Origin: a virus
Reading direction: 5' to 3' (one strand)
IMG/VR virus record: IMGVR_UViG_3300020411_003284
Location: 1 to 37,022 of that record
DNA: 37,022 nucleotides
The position numbers were made by a program, and so were the translations under genes. The notes beneath the pieces were generated by a model, which ran no database searches, was not told where the DNA came from, and was given only the letters and a program-made list of their open reading frames with translations. This document shows positions 30,086 through 37,022 of this stretch, piece after piece (position 1 is the stretch's first letter; each line of letters starts with the position of its first letter).

Positions 30086-30753
30086 TGGGGCTTCAAAGAT
30101 CTAATGCGGAACTGCTATCGGAAGTCAGGAGCCGGGTGCGTTTAGAGGTTAATGATTCCGACGCAGCATCGTATAGATGGTCCAACACCGAAGTGGATCG
30201 GGCTATATTTGACTCAGTTCGTTACTTGATTCGAGAAAAAAGCAATCGCGACCCAGGAGAGCTTTTACAGTATCACGATATTTCGTATACCGGGCTTTGG
30301 CATAATTTGGGCAGCACAATAGGCAGCGCGTCTATTATCAAGGTCGAGCTAATAAACGACGTCGATCATCCTCAACTCATAGAGTACGTGCCCATTAGTG
30401 TGCTCGAGGTAATGAAAGCCGAGTATTGGACTACGCCGATAAAGATTTATTCGTTAGCATCTAACGGAACTGAGCGACAGATAGGCATTAGAAGTGCTGA
30501 TGACAATACGGCAGTAGAGATTAGAGTCTGGTATTTGTCCGAAGCAATTACACCGGCAGTAGATGGCGATTCGATGCCTTTGCAGCCAACCTGGAGTAGG
30601 CTGGTTCAACTACACGCAGCAAAAGCCTTACGATCAATCGAAGGGGAATGGACGGTGCAGCAAGAAAGCAACCTGAGAGAGATGATTGAGCTATGGAAGT
30701 CTCATCGTCAGGCTGGCGGCTTTAGAGTTGTACCCACGAGAAGGAGATATTGA
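30085..30753 (+). CDS. Head-tail adaptor / gatekeeper-like protein
   Basis: The protein has 222 residues. The start overlaps the previous stop by one base. The N-terminus (LLSEVRSRVRLEVNDSDAAS; WSNTEVDRAIFDSVRYLIRE) has the pattern of tail adaptor proteins that bind the portal (helical bundle with W-S-N-T-E-V-D-R-A-I), as I recall from T7 gp11-like and HK97 gp6-like families. The middle is beta-rich and the C-terminal helices (LVQLHAAKALRS; NLREMIELWKSHRQ) match the helix that threads into portal rings. Gene order capsid-adaptor-nozzle supports the call. Confidence 0.75.
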   Translation: MGLQRSNAELLSEVRSRVRLEVNDSDAASYRWSNTEVDRAIFDSVRYLIREKSNRDPGELLQYHDISYTGLWHNLGSTIGSASIIKVELINDVDHPQLIEYVPISVLEVMKAEYWTTPIKIYSLASNGTERQIGIRSADDNTAVEIRVWYLSEAITPAVDGDSMPLQPTWSRLVQLHAAKALRSIEGEWTVQQESNLREMIELWKSHRQAGGFRVVPTRRRY

Positions 30754-31196
30754 TGAATCTTATAAGAGTTTACAATGTGAGCGCAGAAACAACTGGGGAA
30801 GGATTCCCTGTGTCCGTTGATTACGACGGGGCAACGTATGTTTTTCAGCCGTCAGATGTTTTCTGGGAAAGAAAAACAATCGACCAAGAAACGATTGACC
30901 CTAGTGCAGGAGTCAAGCTGACCAGCAAGAAAAAGATATGGGCAAAAAACGAAGAGGTCACAGAGTGGAGCAATTACTGCGACGTTCCTTCAGGTATGTC
31001 TGCATGGCTTTTTACTGTTGGAATGGACTTTGTTCACAAAAATGTTTTGAAGTCTGGGGCCGAAATGGAAGACGTTGTTGCAAAGCGGCTAGCCAAAAAA
31101 GAACAAGAACTTGCAGAGATTGAAAAGAAGCTAGAGGTGGCTGAAAAAAAATCAAGGCGGGGTCGACCCCCTAAGAGCACCTCTGCCGAGGCATAG
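30753..31196 (+). CDS. Hypothetical late protein with AT-hook-like tail
   Basis: I chose the ATG at 30753 (147 residues), overlapping the previous TGA, with AGGAG just upstream; a TTG one codon earlier is less likely. The first 95 residues are globular (DYDGATYVFQPSDVFWERKT). A coiled coil (KRLAKKEQELAEIEKKLEVA) follows. The end SRRGRPPKSTSAEA contains RGRPPK, an AT-hook-like DNA-minor-groove motif. Position between adaptor and nozzle genes suggests a structural or internal head protein. Function unknown. Confidence 0.65.
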   Translation: MNLIRVYNVSAETTGEGFPVSVDYDGATYVFQPSDVFWERKTIDQETIDPSAGVKLTSKKKIWAKNEEVTEWSNYCDVPSGMSAWLFTVGMDFVHKNVLKSGAEMEDVVAKRLAKKEQELAEIEKKLEVAEKKSRRGRPPKSTSAEA

Positions 31197-31202
31197 TATG
31201 TC

Positions 31203-33947
31203 ATGGCAGACCGCACCGTTACAGTTCCTATAGATCCTATTGATCGAGGGATAGACAGGCTCGATACCGATGTCCGTAACGGTAAGGTCGTCAAAGCTCT
31301 TAACGTCATAAATGATGATGGAGACCTAAGACGCAGGGATGCCTATAGGACAGTATATACCGCAGCACCTCACTTTCTTCCTGACGGCCTTGTTGCTGTG
31401 CAGGCGGGAACAGGTACAGGATCAGAAACGCTTACTTCTTTTACAGATCGAGCAGGAACTTTTACGACAAGCCAAAGCATTCTATATGTAGGCTGCGATG
31501 AAAAGTTCGACGGGATTGATCTCTCAGTAGTCAGCTTTAGTACCACGCCGACAAGCAGCGCAGAAATACAAGCCTACTTTCATAACGGGACAGCATGGAC
31601 ATCCTTTACGGTTTCCGGTGATACAACAGCGAAAGGCGCATACAATGCCGACGCAGATGCCTATCATTTTACTTCTCTATGCAAGGAAGGAAGAGTGACA
31701 TGGCATACAGACGAGCTAACAAACTGGACAAAAAACAACACCTCTAAATACGGAGGCGTTGCACTTGGCTCTACAAAATACTGGGTTGCTTTGCAGCTTG
31801 TGAACAATGCGGGCTCTACCGTAAATCTCCCGGGAACATCAAGATTCTTTACTCCGGGCGTCAGAGTGTTTGAGCTAAATAGAATCAACGGGATTTTTCC
31901 TGTAAGAACAAAAGACAAAGACGTTCTTGTTATCTGTTCAGACAGAGAAAAGAAAAGAGGCAGCGAAAAAGGAGCGATGGTCGGTGTAGCCGAAACTCCT
32001 GCTGAACCAACAAAGGTAATTCATCTGACCGAAGGAGAGGGGTCGGGTATATATAACCAGGTTACGATTCCTCAATGGACAGAATCAACCGGCTCAGAAC
32101 CAACGAGCCATTCAGTGCAGGGCTCCGCAGGAACATACGGAGCTTCTGCGACAAAGATGCAGCGAACAGATCTTACAACTCCAGACTGGTACTACTCAGG
32201 AACATCAGCAGAATCAGAGTGGAGAGGAGGCTCAGTCGTTGAGCTTACATCTGCAAGCGTAGACAACAATGGCGCGGGCTCTACAGTAAATCAAATCTCC
32301 GTCACGCTTTCCGGTGTATCTGAAAACCAATACGAACATCATTTGCTGCGAATTACCTCCGGGACCGGAGCAAACGAAGAGAGGCAGATATATAAAAACA
32401 CGGCAACAGACTCCGGGACAGGCAAAGTTATCTTCTATGTTTTTGATGACTTTAGCGCGGGAGCCCCGAGCAGTTCTTCGATACAGATCTTTCGTCCTCA
32501 CGGCAGACTTGAAATGCAGTCTAGCGATCGAGATTACGAAGTAGACACTAATGATGATGACGACGTAACTGTTTTGACCGCTCGCCCGTGGGCTCCAGAT
32601 ATTGAGTCTACAATAGACAACCAGGGCGTTCATTTCTATCTGAGTAGACGGGTTAGATGGCAAATCCCTGGAGGCGTATTCTGGACAGCGGTCTATGACA
32701 ACAATACCAACTCGCTGTATATGTCGAACGACACCAGCCCAATATTGAAGTTTGACGGAAAGCACCTTAGAACGCTTTATCCCGAGACAGACACAGCCAA
32801 AGACTGGAATGCGGAACGCTATGCTAATTTCCTTTTCCTCGACCAAGAAGCCCAATCTCAAGCGAAGAAAGACGGCATAACTGAAACGGCTTTTCTCGAG
32901 AACTCTCCTATACTGGGGCACATACTTGTTTCTTTCCTTAGGAGGCTTTTTATTTTGAACACGAGTCAAAACGACTCGATGCTTAGGTTTTCAGGAGAAA
33001 ACGCTTTTTATGTCTGGCCTAGCTTTTTTATGCGAACAATCGCAGACGAACAGTTACGCAAACTTCAAGGAGCTGCGGCGCTCAACAACAGGCTAATACT
33101 TTGGACATCTAATTCTATTTTAGAGTTTGTTTTTATAGGCAGAGAAGACAGGTTTGATAGCCGGATACTTCATACTGGAGCTGGATATATTTCTCATCAT
33201 GGAGTGCAGACAATCAAAAGCACACTCATAGGCCCAAACACTGACGGTATTTATGCTTTCAATGGCGGGAGCTTTGAGCCTGTGCTTGATGACTGGACAA
33301 GAGTCATTGAGGGCGGAGTAAATATCAAAAGGCTAAACCGTTGCAGCAGCGTCCATATCCAAAGCAAAGGATGGTACGTTCTTGCGGTCGCCTCTGCGGG
33401 AAGCAATAAAAATGACCGTCTTGTTATTTGGGATTATGTCCGTGATAGGTTCTGGCTCTGGAGTGCCCCGTTCGGAGCTTCTTTTCTGACGAAAGACTTT
33501 GATGACAATGGTGACGAGCGTCTTCTTATCGGAACTAACGACGGGCATGTAATGACCCTTACTAAGGCGGATACCGACGACGGCAAGTCAATTACAAGTT
33601 ATGCTCGGTCGGTGCCTCTAAATGTTTTTGGACACAAGGAAGCAGCGTATACAAAGGTGCAATCCGTAGTTGGGAACACCGTGAATTCTCCAGAGCTAAA
33701 GTTCTTTGTCGATAAAAGAGATGTGCCAGAAAAGACAATCCAGCTCAACGCTGACGCAAGCCTGAATGTCTTAGGTAGCTTTGTTCTTGGAAATGCAAGC
33801 ACCGGAACCCTGGCTGATGATCGCTTTGAGACAATCAACAACAGCTTGCAGGCAAAAGGGAAAGACTTTCAGGTTCAAATAGGAGGCTCATCTCCTTGGA
33901 GATTGCGGCGCATGTATATTAGTGCCCGTGACTTGGGGGCAAGATGA
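31203..33947 (+). CDS. Tail nozzle / stabilisation-like structural protein
   Basis: The protein has 914 residues, almost all predicted beta. The start DRTVTVPIDPIDRGIDRLDT with LNVINDDGDLRRRDAYRTVY resembles the N-termini of podovirus nozzle or DNA-stabilisation proteins (T7 gp12/P22 gp10-like, from memory): a short list of positional residues then G-L-R-R-R. Later segments (RLFILNTSQNDSMLRFSGEN; NRLILWTSNSILEFVFIGRE; DGIYAFNGGSFEPVL; VIWDYVRDRFWLWSAPFG; DERLLIGTNDGHVMTL) read as successive beta-propeller blades. About 300 residues near 100-400 are inserted lectin-like material (FHNGTAWTSFTVSGD). It should close the tail end after packaging and connect the fibres. Confidence 0.75.
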   Translation: MADRTVTVPIDPIDRGIDRLDTDVRNGKVVKALNVINDDGDLRRRDAYRTVYTAAPHFLPDGLVAVQAGTGTGSETLTSFTDRAGTFTTSQSILYVGCDEKFDGIDLSVVSFSTTPTSSAEIQAYFHNGTAWTSFTVSGDTTAKGAYNADADAYHFTSLCKEGRVTWHTDELTNWTKNNTSKYGGVALGSTKYWVALQLVNNAGSTVNLPGTSRFFTPGVRVFELNRINGIFPVRTKDKDVLVICSDREKKRGSEKGAMVGVAETPAEPTKVIHLTEGEGSGIYNQVTIPQWTESTGSEPTSHSVQGSAGTYGASATKMQRTDLTTPDWYYSGTSAESEWRGGSVVELTSASVDNNGAGSTVNQISVTLSGVSENQYEHHLLRITSGTGANEERQIYKNTATDSGTGKVIFYVFDDFSAGAPSSSSIQIFRPHGRLEMQSSDRDYEVDTNDDDDVTVLTARPWAPDIESTIDNQGVHFYLSRRVRWQIPGGVFWTAVYDNNTNSLYMSNDTSPILKFDGKHLRTLYPETDTAKDWNAERYANFLFLDQEAQSQAKKDGITETAFLENSPILGHILVSFLRRLFILNTSQNDSMLRFSGENAFYVWPSFFMRTIADEQLRKLQGAAALNNRLILWTSNSILEFVFIGREDRFDSRILHTGAGYISHHGVQTIKSTLIGPNTDGIYAFNGGSFEPVLDDWTRVIEGGVNIKRLNRCSSVHIQSKGWYVLAVASAGSNKNDRLVIWDYVRDRFWLWSAPFGASFLTKDFDDNGDERLLIGTNDGHVMTLTKADTDDGKSITSYARSVPLNVFGHKEAAYTKVQSVVGNTVNSPELKFFVDKRDVPEKTIQLNADASLNVLGSFVLGNASTGTLADDRFETINNSLQAKGKDFQVQIGGSSPWRLRRMYISARDLGAR

Positions 33948-34648
33948 TTCAATGGGGATGGATAGACAGCATTGCAGAACTCGCAAGACGAGTTAGATTT
34001 CTAGAGGACAGCACAGCCAAGACAAAACTTGGCGACGTGCATGAGATAGAAACAGTTCCTTGTGTATCTCAAGACAACAGCTCAGGAGACATGATGCAGA
34101 CACATGCGTCAGCTCATACTCAAAAAATCTTCACGGCTCCTCTGAGGCTTTCAGGAAACATAACCCTTCGGAGGCTGTCAGCTATATGTTCGGCACAAGC
34201 CGGACAAACCGCAAACGTAGGGATGTGCTTGTATCGACTTGAAGATCTTTCAAGGGTAAACGAGCTAAACATAAAAAGCGAAAGCCCTCTTATTTTGCAT
34301 AAAATGTTGTCATCTCAATGGGTTCATCTTGATGGTGCAACCCATGTTCGGTTTGACATAAACTATAGCCGAGAGCCGTTTTTATCTTCTGCGAACGCAA
34401 TTTACTATGTAGCTTGGACAGCAGACAGCGAACACGCTCGGTTTTTCTGCCCTAATCCGACCCCTGGCGCAGTGGACGCTTCTAAGAGTTTTCGCGCAGC
34501 TTTTCTTACGAACGGTACTGCTGGCAATTTAGAGGCGTTTCCTGATACTTTGACCATAATCGGAGATGCAACAACGCCAGCGGTCCCATGCGTAGTTGGG
34601 CGCTCAGCCGTAGGCATTAGAGTGTTCGGGAGTTTTACGGATGACTAA
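33944..34648 (+). CDS. Hypothetical tail-associated protein
   Basis: The protein has 234 residues. The ATG overlaps the previous stop (ATGA). The N-terminal 20 residues (IDSIAELARRVRFLEDSTAK) form a short coil. The remainder is beta-rich with conserved-looking aromatic strands (LRLSGNITLRRLSAICSAQA; YYVAWTADSEHARFFCPNP; VVGRSAVGIRVFGSFTDD). This looks like a trimeric fibre or head-spike domain. It lies between the nozzle and fibre genes and overlaps the next gene by 8 bp. No family recognised. Confidence 0.65.
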   Translation: MIQWGWIDSIAELARRVRFLEDSTAKTKLGDVHEIETVPCVSQDNSSGDMMQTHASAHTQKIFTAPLRLSGNITLRRLSAICSAQAGQTANVGMCLYRLEDLSRVNELNIKSESPLILHKMLSSQWVHLDGATHVRFDINYSREPFLSSANAIYYVAWTADSEHARFFCPNPTPGAVDASKSFRAAFLTNGTAGNLEAFPDTLTIIGDATTPAVPCVVGRSAVGIRVFGSFTDD

Positions 34649-35249
34649 TATATTTACCAAGTATTGGAGTTCAGGAGAAACGCTAACAGCTAACGATCTC
34701 AATGCGAACTTTGACGACGTTAGCAATATTCTAAACGGCGGAGTGAAAAACGAACATCTTTCTGCTTCTGCGAATATCGCCGCTGAAAAATTAGCTGATC
34801 GGTTTTATCTTGTAAAAACCAGCATTGACATGGTCCCCTACTCTGCTGCGGGCGGTGTTGACAGCTTTGCAAACTCTAGCGGCGTTGCTCAATCAACATT
34901 GTTTTATATGCCTGTCGCCGAAACAGCCGTTTCAAAGCACGAGATCGTGGCTCAAGCTGGACTTCAGGGACATCTTATGGGGATTCACGCATACGTTCTT
35001 GGCGTGGGCGGGTCTGACAATACTCAGCTGGGTGTCTTTTTGAACAACAGCTTAATCGGGCAAAGGATACAGCTCGATCAAAGCGACGCTCATTACAGGC
35101 TTCATGCTAACAATCCGTTCTCCAATCCCTTGCTTGCGCTCGCGGATAAAGACGTAATCACTTTAAAGCTTAGCTCGTCAGGAAGCGGGGTGCCTCAGGC
35201 TAGAGGGCTTACCGTTACTCTTTATGAGCGATGGTCTATTGGGAGCTAG
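34641..35249 (+). CDS. Tail-fibre N-terminal-type protein
   Basis: The protein has 202 residues. Its start follows a common phage fibre pattern: YWSSGETLTANDLNANFDDV, then NGGVKNEHLSASANIAAEKL (A..LN.NF..v...i.n.nls..A.Ia..KL). The rest is beta-rich (ETAVSKHEIVAQAGLQGHLM; GVFLNNSLIGQRIQLDQ; VITLKLSSSGSG) and similar in style to the preceding 234-residue protein. It probably forms part of a short fibre. The gene ends 2 bp before the start chosen for the next one. Confidence 0.7.
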   Translation: MTNIFTKYWSSGETLTANDLNANFDDVSNILNGGVKNEHLSASANIAAEKLADRFYLVKTSIDMVPYSAAGGVDSFANSSGVAQSTLFYMPVAETAVSKHEIVAQAGLQGHLMGIHAYVLGVGGSDNTQLGVFLNNSLIGQRIQLDQSDAHYRLHANNPFSNPLLALADKDVITLKLSSSGSGVPQARGLTVTLYERWSIGS

Positions 35250-35251
35250 AG

Positions 35252-36952
35252 ATGGCAAAAGGAAACAAAATGTTAGACACCCTAAAGCCAAGGGTTCCAA
35301 CTACGGGGCTGACAGCGCGATCAAGAGCTCCTTCAAGCAGGACCGAGGTGCCCGCTAAACGGCTCTTATCGGCCTTTACACCAACAGACCCCCTTGTCGC
35401 TACCCGAGAAGCAGTGAAGAGAGCAAACATAACTCGAGCAACACCAAAGCCTTCAATCGCGGCAGTGCCTCAGATGGGGGAAAGAAGACGATACGTGGGG
35501 ATGGTAAGATCTCGACGCGCTGCGCCAAGACAAGAACGCACACAGTTTGTAGGTGGGCGACCGGGCGCTGTCAGGATGTCATATACTCCGACCACATATG
35601 CTTTCAACCCGCAGGCGCTTCCTTCAGGACCAGAACAAGCAAGCATTGCAGGAGCATTGCCGCCCGCGTTTAGTGACGCCGAAAGATTCCGCCAAGGTTA
35701 TCAACCCATAGGAAGCTACGCAAAAGGCGGAGATGTAGATACCGTGCCTGCTTGGCTACAGCCGGGAGAGTTCGTTATAGACAAAGCGCACACCCAAAAA
35801 ATCAAAATGGCTAGAGGCGGCGAACTTGAGCGAGTTGTTGATAATATCGTAGAAGACATAAAGCTGGGACGAAGACCAGGAGACCGGCCGGTAGAAGGGC
35901 GAACAGATTTTAGCGAAGGAGGAACGGTCACAGAAGATATGCAGCCAGGGTATTTTTTAGGCGGCAGAGTAAATCTTGAAGACTATAAAACAAAAAACCG
36001 ATCTCAAGAAGAAGACGAACGAGGCTTTGGGCAGCGACCGGTAAGACCAGGTCTAGCAGCTCCCGAATACAGTGCTGACTACAAAGCCAGAGCTAAGGCA
36101 AACGCAGACCGGCCACATCCTAGACACTACGATGATTACGACATGTACTTAATTGCTGACGAGCAGTGGCGGGCAAAAAACAAATACCAACAACAACAAG
36201 CTGAACAGCAAAAAAGAGAACAAGCGGCTGAAGCCGCAGCGCGTCAAAGACAGTCGCAGATTTTTCAATCGCTAAGAGAATCCTCTGGCAGACGCGCAGA
36301 TGTAACGAGAAGACAGGGCGCAGAACTACAGAGAAAGGCAGGAGAAATAGCAAGACAGCAACAGCAGCAGGCAACCGCTCAAGCGGCAAGGCAAGCCATG
36401 TCGCGAGCTTCTGTTCAGCCGGTCGAGGCTAGCCTCTCAACCGCTTCCCAGGCGCAGCTAAGGTCAAGCCTTCAAGGGGCAATCATCAAAGCTCAGGCCG
36501 AGCTAGCGGCTCAGCAGTCGAACGTCCAGGCCGAGCTTCAGTCAATCACGGATGAGATGAGTATCTTGAGCCAAGAACTGCAACAAGAAACCGGACGCGA
36601 AAACAGAGAGTACATGCTTCAACGTCAACGAGAAGCTGACGCGCGGCGTCAATTCTTGGCGCAAGAGCAAACAATGCTGCAACTAAAGATTCAAAAAGCT
36701 CAAGAGCCTGGGTTCTGGGAAGCTATGGCTCCGGGGCTTATTCAAGGTGGGTTTACTCTTCTTGGGGCCGGCATTGGTTTTATGGCGGGAGGCCCTCCAG
36801 GCGCAGCCGCGGGAGCAGGTATTGCAAGCGGGCTTGGCAGCGGGGTAGGTCGGGCTTACGAAGCATCGACTAGCTTGAACTCGCCATTCAATATGGCTCC
36901 AAAATTTAGTGACCCAGCCAAGTACGGCTATGGCGGACACTATAAGCAATAG
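35252..36952 (+). CDS. Internal virion / tape-measure-like protein with PGEFV motif
   Basis: I chose the ATG at 35252 (566 residues), which has GGAG upstream; an earlier ATG overlaps the fibre gene. The N-terminal 130 residues are basic and Pro-rich. GGDVDTVPAWLQPGEFVIDK (about 159-178) matches the C-terminal VPA-L-PGEFV signature known from phage tape-measure proteins. Further GGEL, GGTV, and QPGY.LGGRV motifs follow. The middle is a long Gln/Ala/Glu coiled coil. Near the end GLIQGGFTLLGAGIGFMAGG and the Gly/Ala-rich stretch after it look membrane-active. This suits an ejected internal protein that lines a channel through the host envelope. Confidence 0.7.
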   Translation: MAKGNKMLDTLKPRVPTTGLTARSRAPSSRTEVPAKRLLSAFTPTDPLVATREAVKRANITRATPKPSIAAVPQMGERRRYVGMVRSRRAAPRQERTQFVGGRPGAVRMSYTPTTYAFNPQALPSGPEQASIAGALPPAFSDAERFRQGYQPIGSYAKGGDVDTVPAWLQPGEFVIDKAHTQKIKMARGGELERVVDNIVEDIKLGRRPGDRPVEGRTDFSEGGTVTEDMQPGYFLGGRVNLEDYKTKNRSQEEDERGFGQRPVRPGLAAPEYSADYKARAKANADRPHPRHYDDYDMYLIADEQWRAKNKYQQQQAEQQKREQAAEAAARQRQSQIFQSLRESSGRRADVTRRQGAELQRKAGEIARQQQQQATAQAARQAMSRASVQPVEASLSTASQAQLRSSLQGAIIKAQAELAAQQSNVQAELQSITDEMSILSQELQQETGRENREYMLQRQREADARRQFLAQEQTMLQLKIQKAQEPGFWEAMAPGLIQGGFTLLGAGIGFMAGGPPGAAAGAGIASGLGSGVGRAYEASTSLNSPFNMAPKFSDPAKYGYGGHYKQ

Positions 36953-36961
36953 GAGTAAAAA

Positions 36962-37022
36962 ATGACGCTACCACCTGACTTACTAACCGACAAAGCAATT
37001 AGAGCTTATGCGCGACCCAGCA
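36962..37022 (+). CDS. Start of a truncated gene at the window end
   Basis: An ATG with AGGAG 6 bases upstream opens a frame (TLPPDLLTDKAIRAYARPS) that runs off the window after 20 codons. It follows the previous gene by 9 bp. By order, this should be another internal or large virion protein, possibly the start of the giant protein whose end is at 1-2235. Direct end-to-end joining of the window does not keep the frame. Confidence 0.7.
   Translation, partial: MTLPPDLLTDKAIRAYARPS

Noticed and set aside
31159-31170. Perfect palindrome GGGGTCGACCCC
   Set aside because: It lies within the coding sequence for GRP residues of the AT-hook-like tail, has no repeat elsewhere that I saw, and is likely a coding coincidence.
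32232-32969. 245-residue minus-strand frame inside the nozzle-like gene
   Set aside because: It lies antisense to a well-supported gene, with basic and aromatic-rich random composition and no start signal. Other long antisense frames (for example 3340-3831 and 2585-2956) were rejected for the same reason.
1-37022. tRNA or rRNA genes and insertion sequences
   Set aside because: The intergenic spaces were read for cloverleaf-like arms, transposase motifs and terminal inverted repeats, and nothing convincing was found. A tRNA-finding program would be decisive.

Overview
The window is most of the genome of a tailed double-stranded DNA phage (Caudoviricetes). It is probably podovirus-like: a large terminase, a roughly 700-residue portal, a scaffold, an HK97-type capsid protein and a tail-nozzle-like beta-rich protein are present, but no tail tube, sheath or classical long tape-measure cluster. 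The host is probably Gram-negative. Reasons are strong AGGAG-type ribosome sites, sigma-70-like promoters, an M15 endolysin and a periplasm-spanning lysis protein. Genes are packed tightly, many with ATGA or TAATG overlaps. Both window ends cut large genes, so the true termini are not seen. No host genes, tRNA, rRNA, CRISPR array or IS element were recognised.

Layout. (1) 1-4874, plus strand: the tail end of a giant polyvalent/internal virion protein, four small tail-fibre or decoration proteins (one with a LamG-like lectin fold), and an M15 endolysin. (2) 4871-10332, minus strand: an operon running recT, an SMC/SbcC-like ATPase, a divergent tyrosine recombinase, small proteins and a set of membrane lysis-type proteins, converging on the endolysin. 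(3) 10411-11101, plus strand: a Cro/CI-like regulator and a RusA-type resolvase. (4) 11061-18074, minus strand: the early replication region in three transcription units, with a DnaB-like helicase, SSB, an ArdC-like antirestriction zincin and many small unknown proteins. (5) 18552-37022, plus strand: the late virion module, in the order unknown zinc-ribbon protein, GG[ED]V-motif protein, terminase, portal, scaffold, capsid, adaptor, nozzle, fibres, internal protein, and a truncated start of the next gene. If the genome is circular or permuted, the plus-strand genes at the two window ends would join into one late module.

Regulation. Four intergenic gaps each carry a 20-bp imperfect inverted repeat of the form GTCAA-N8-TT(G/T)AC. 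They lie in front of the recT operon and the divergent regulator, the ssb-dnaB operon, the 15925-14397 operon and the 18074-16728 operon. In several cases one half-site is the TTGACA -35 box. The 75-residue HTH protein at 10411 is the obvious candidate to bind them, which would make it a single master switch for all early units. The regulator appears to be read from a leaderless message.

Two longer non-coding regions stand out. 15926-16727 holds a perfect 49-bp tandem duplication, a long inverted repeat ending in a T-tract, and terminators. 18075-18551 holds a diverged copy of the 49-bp unit, operator half-sites and the probable late promoter. There is no DNA polymerase or primase in the window, so replication presumably uses the host replisome together with phage helicase, SSB and recombination proteins.
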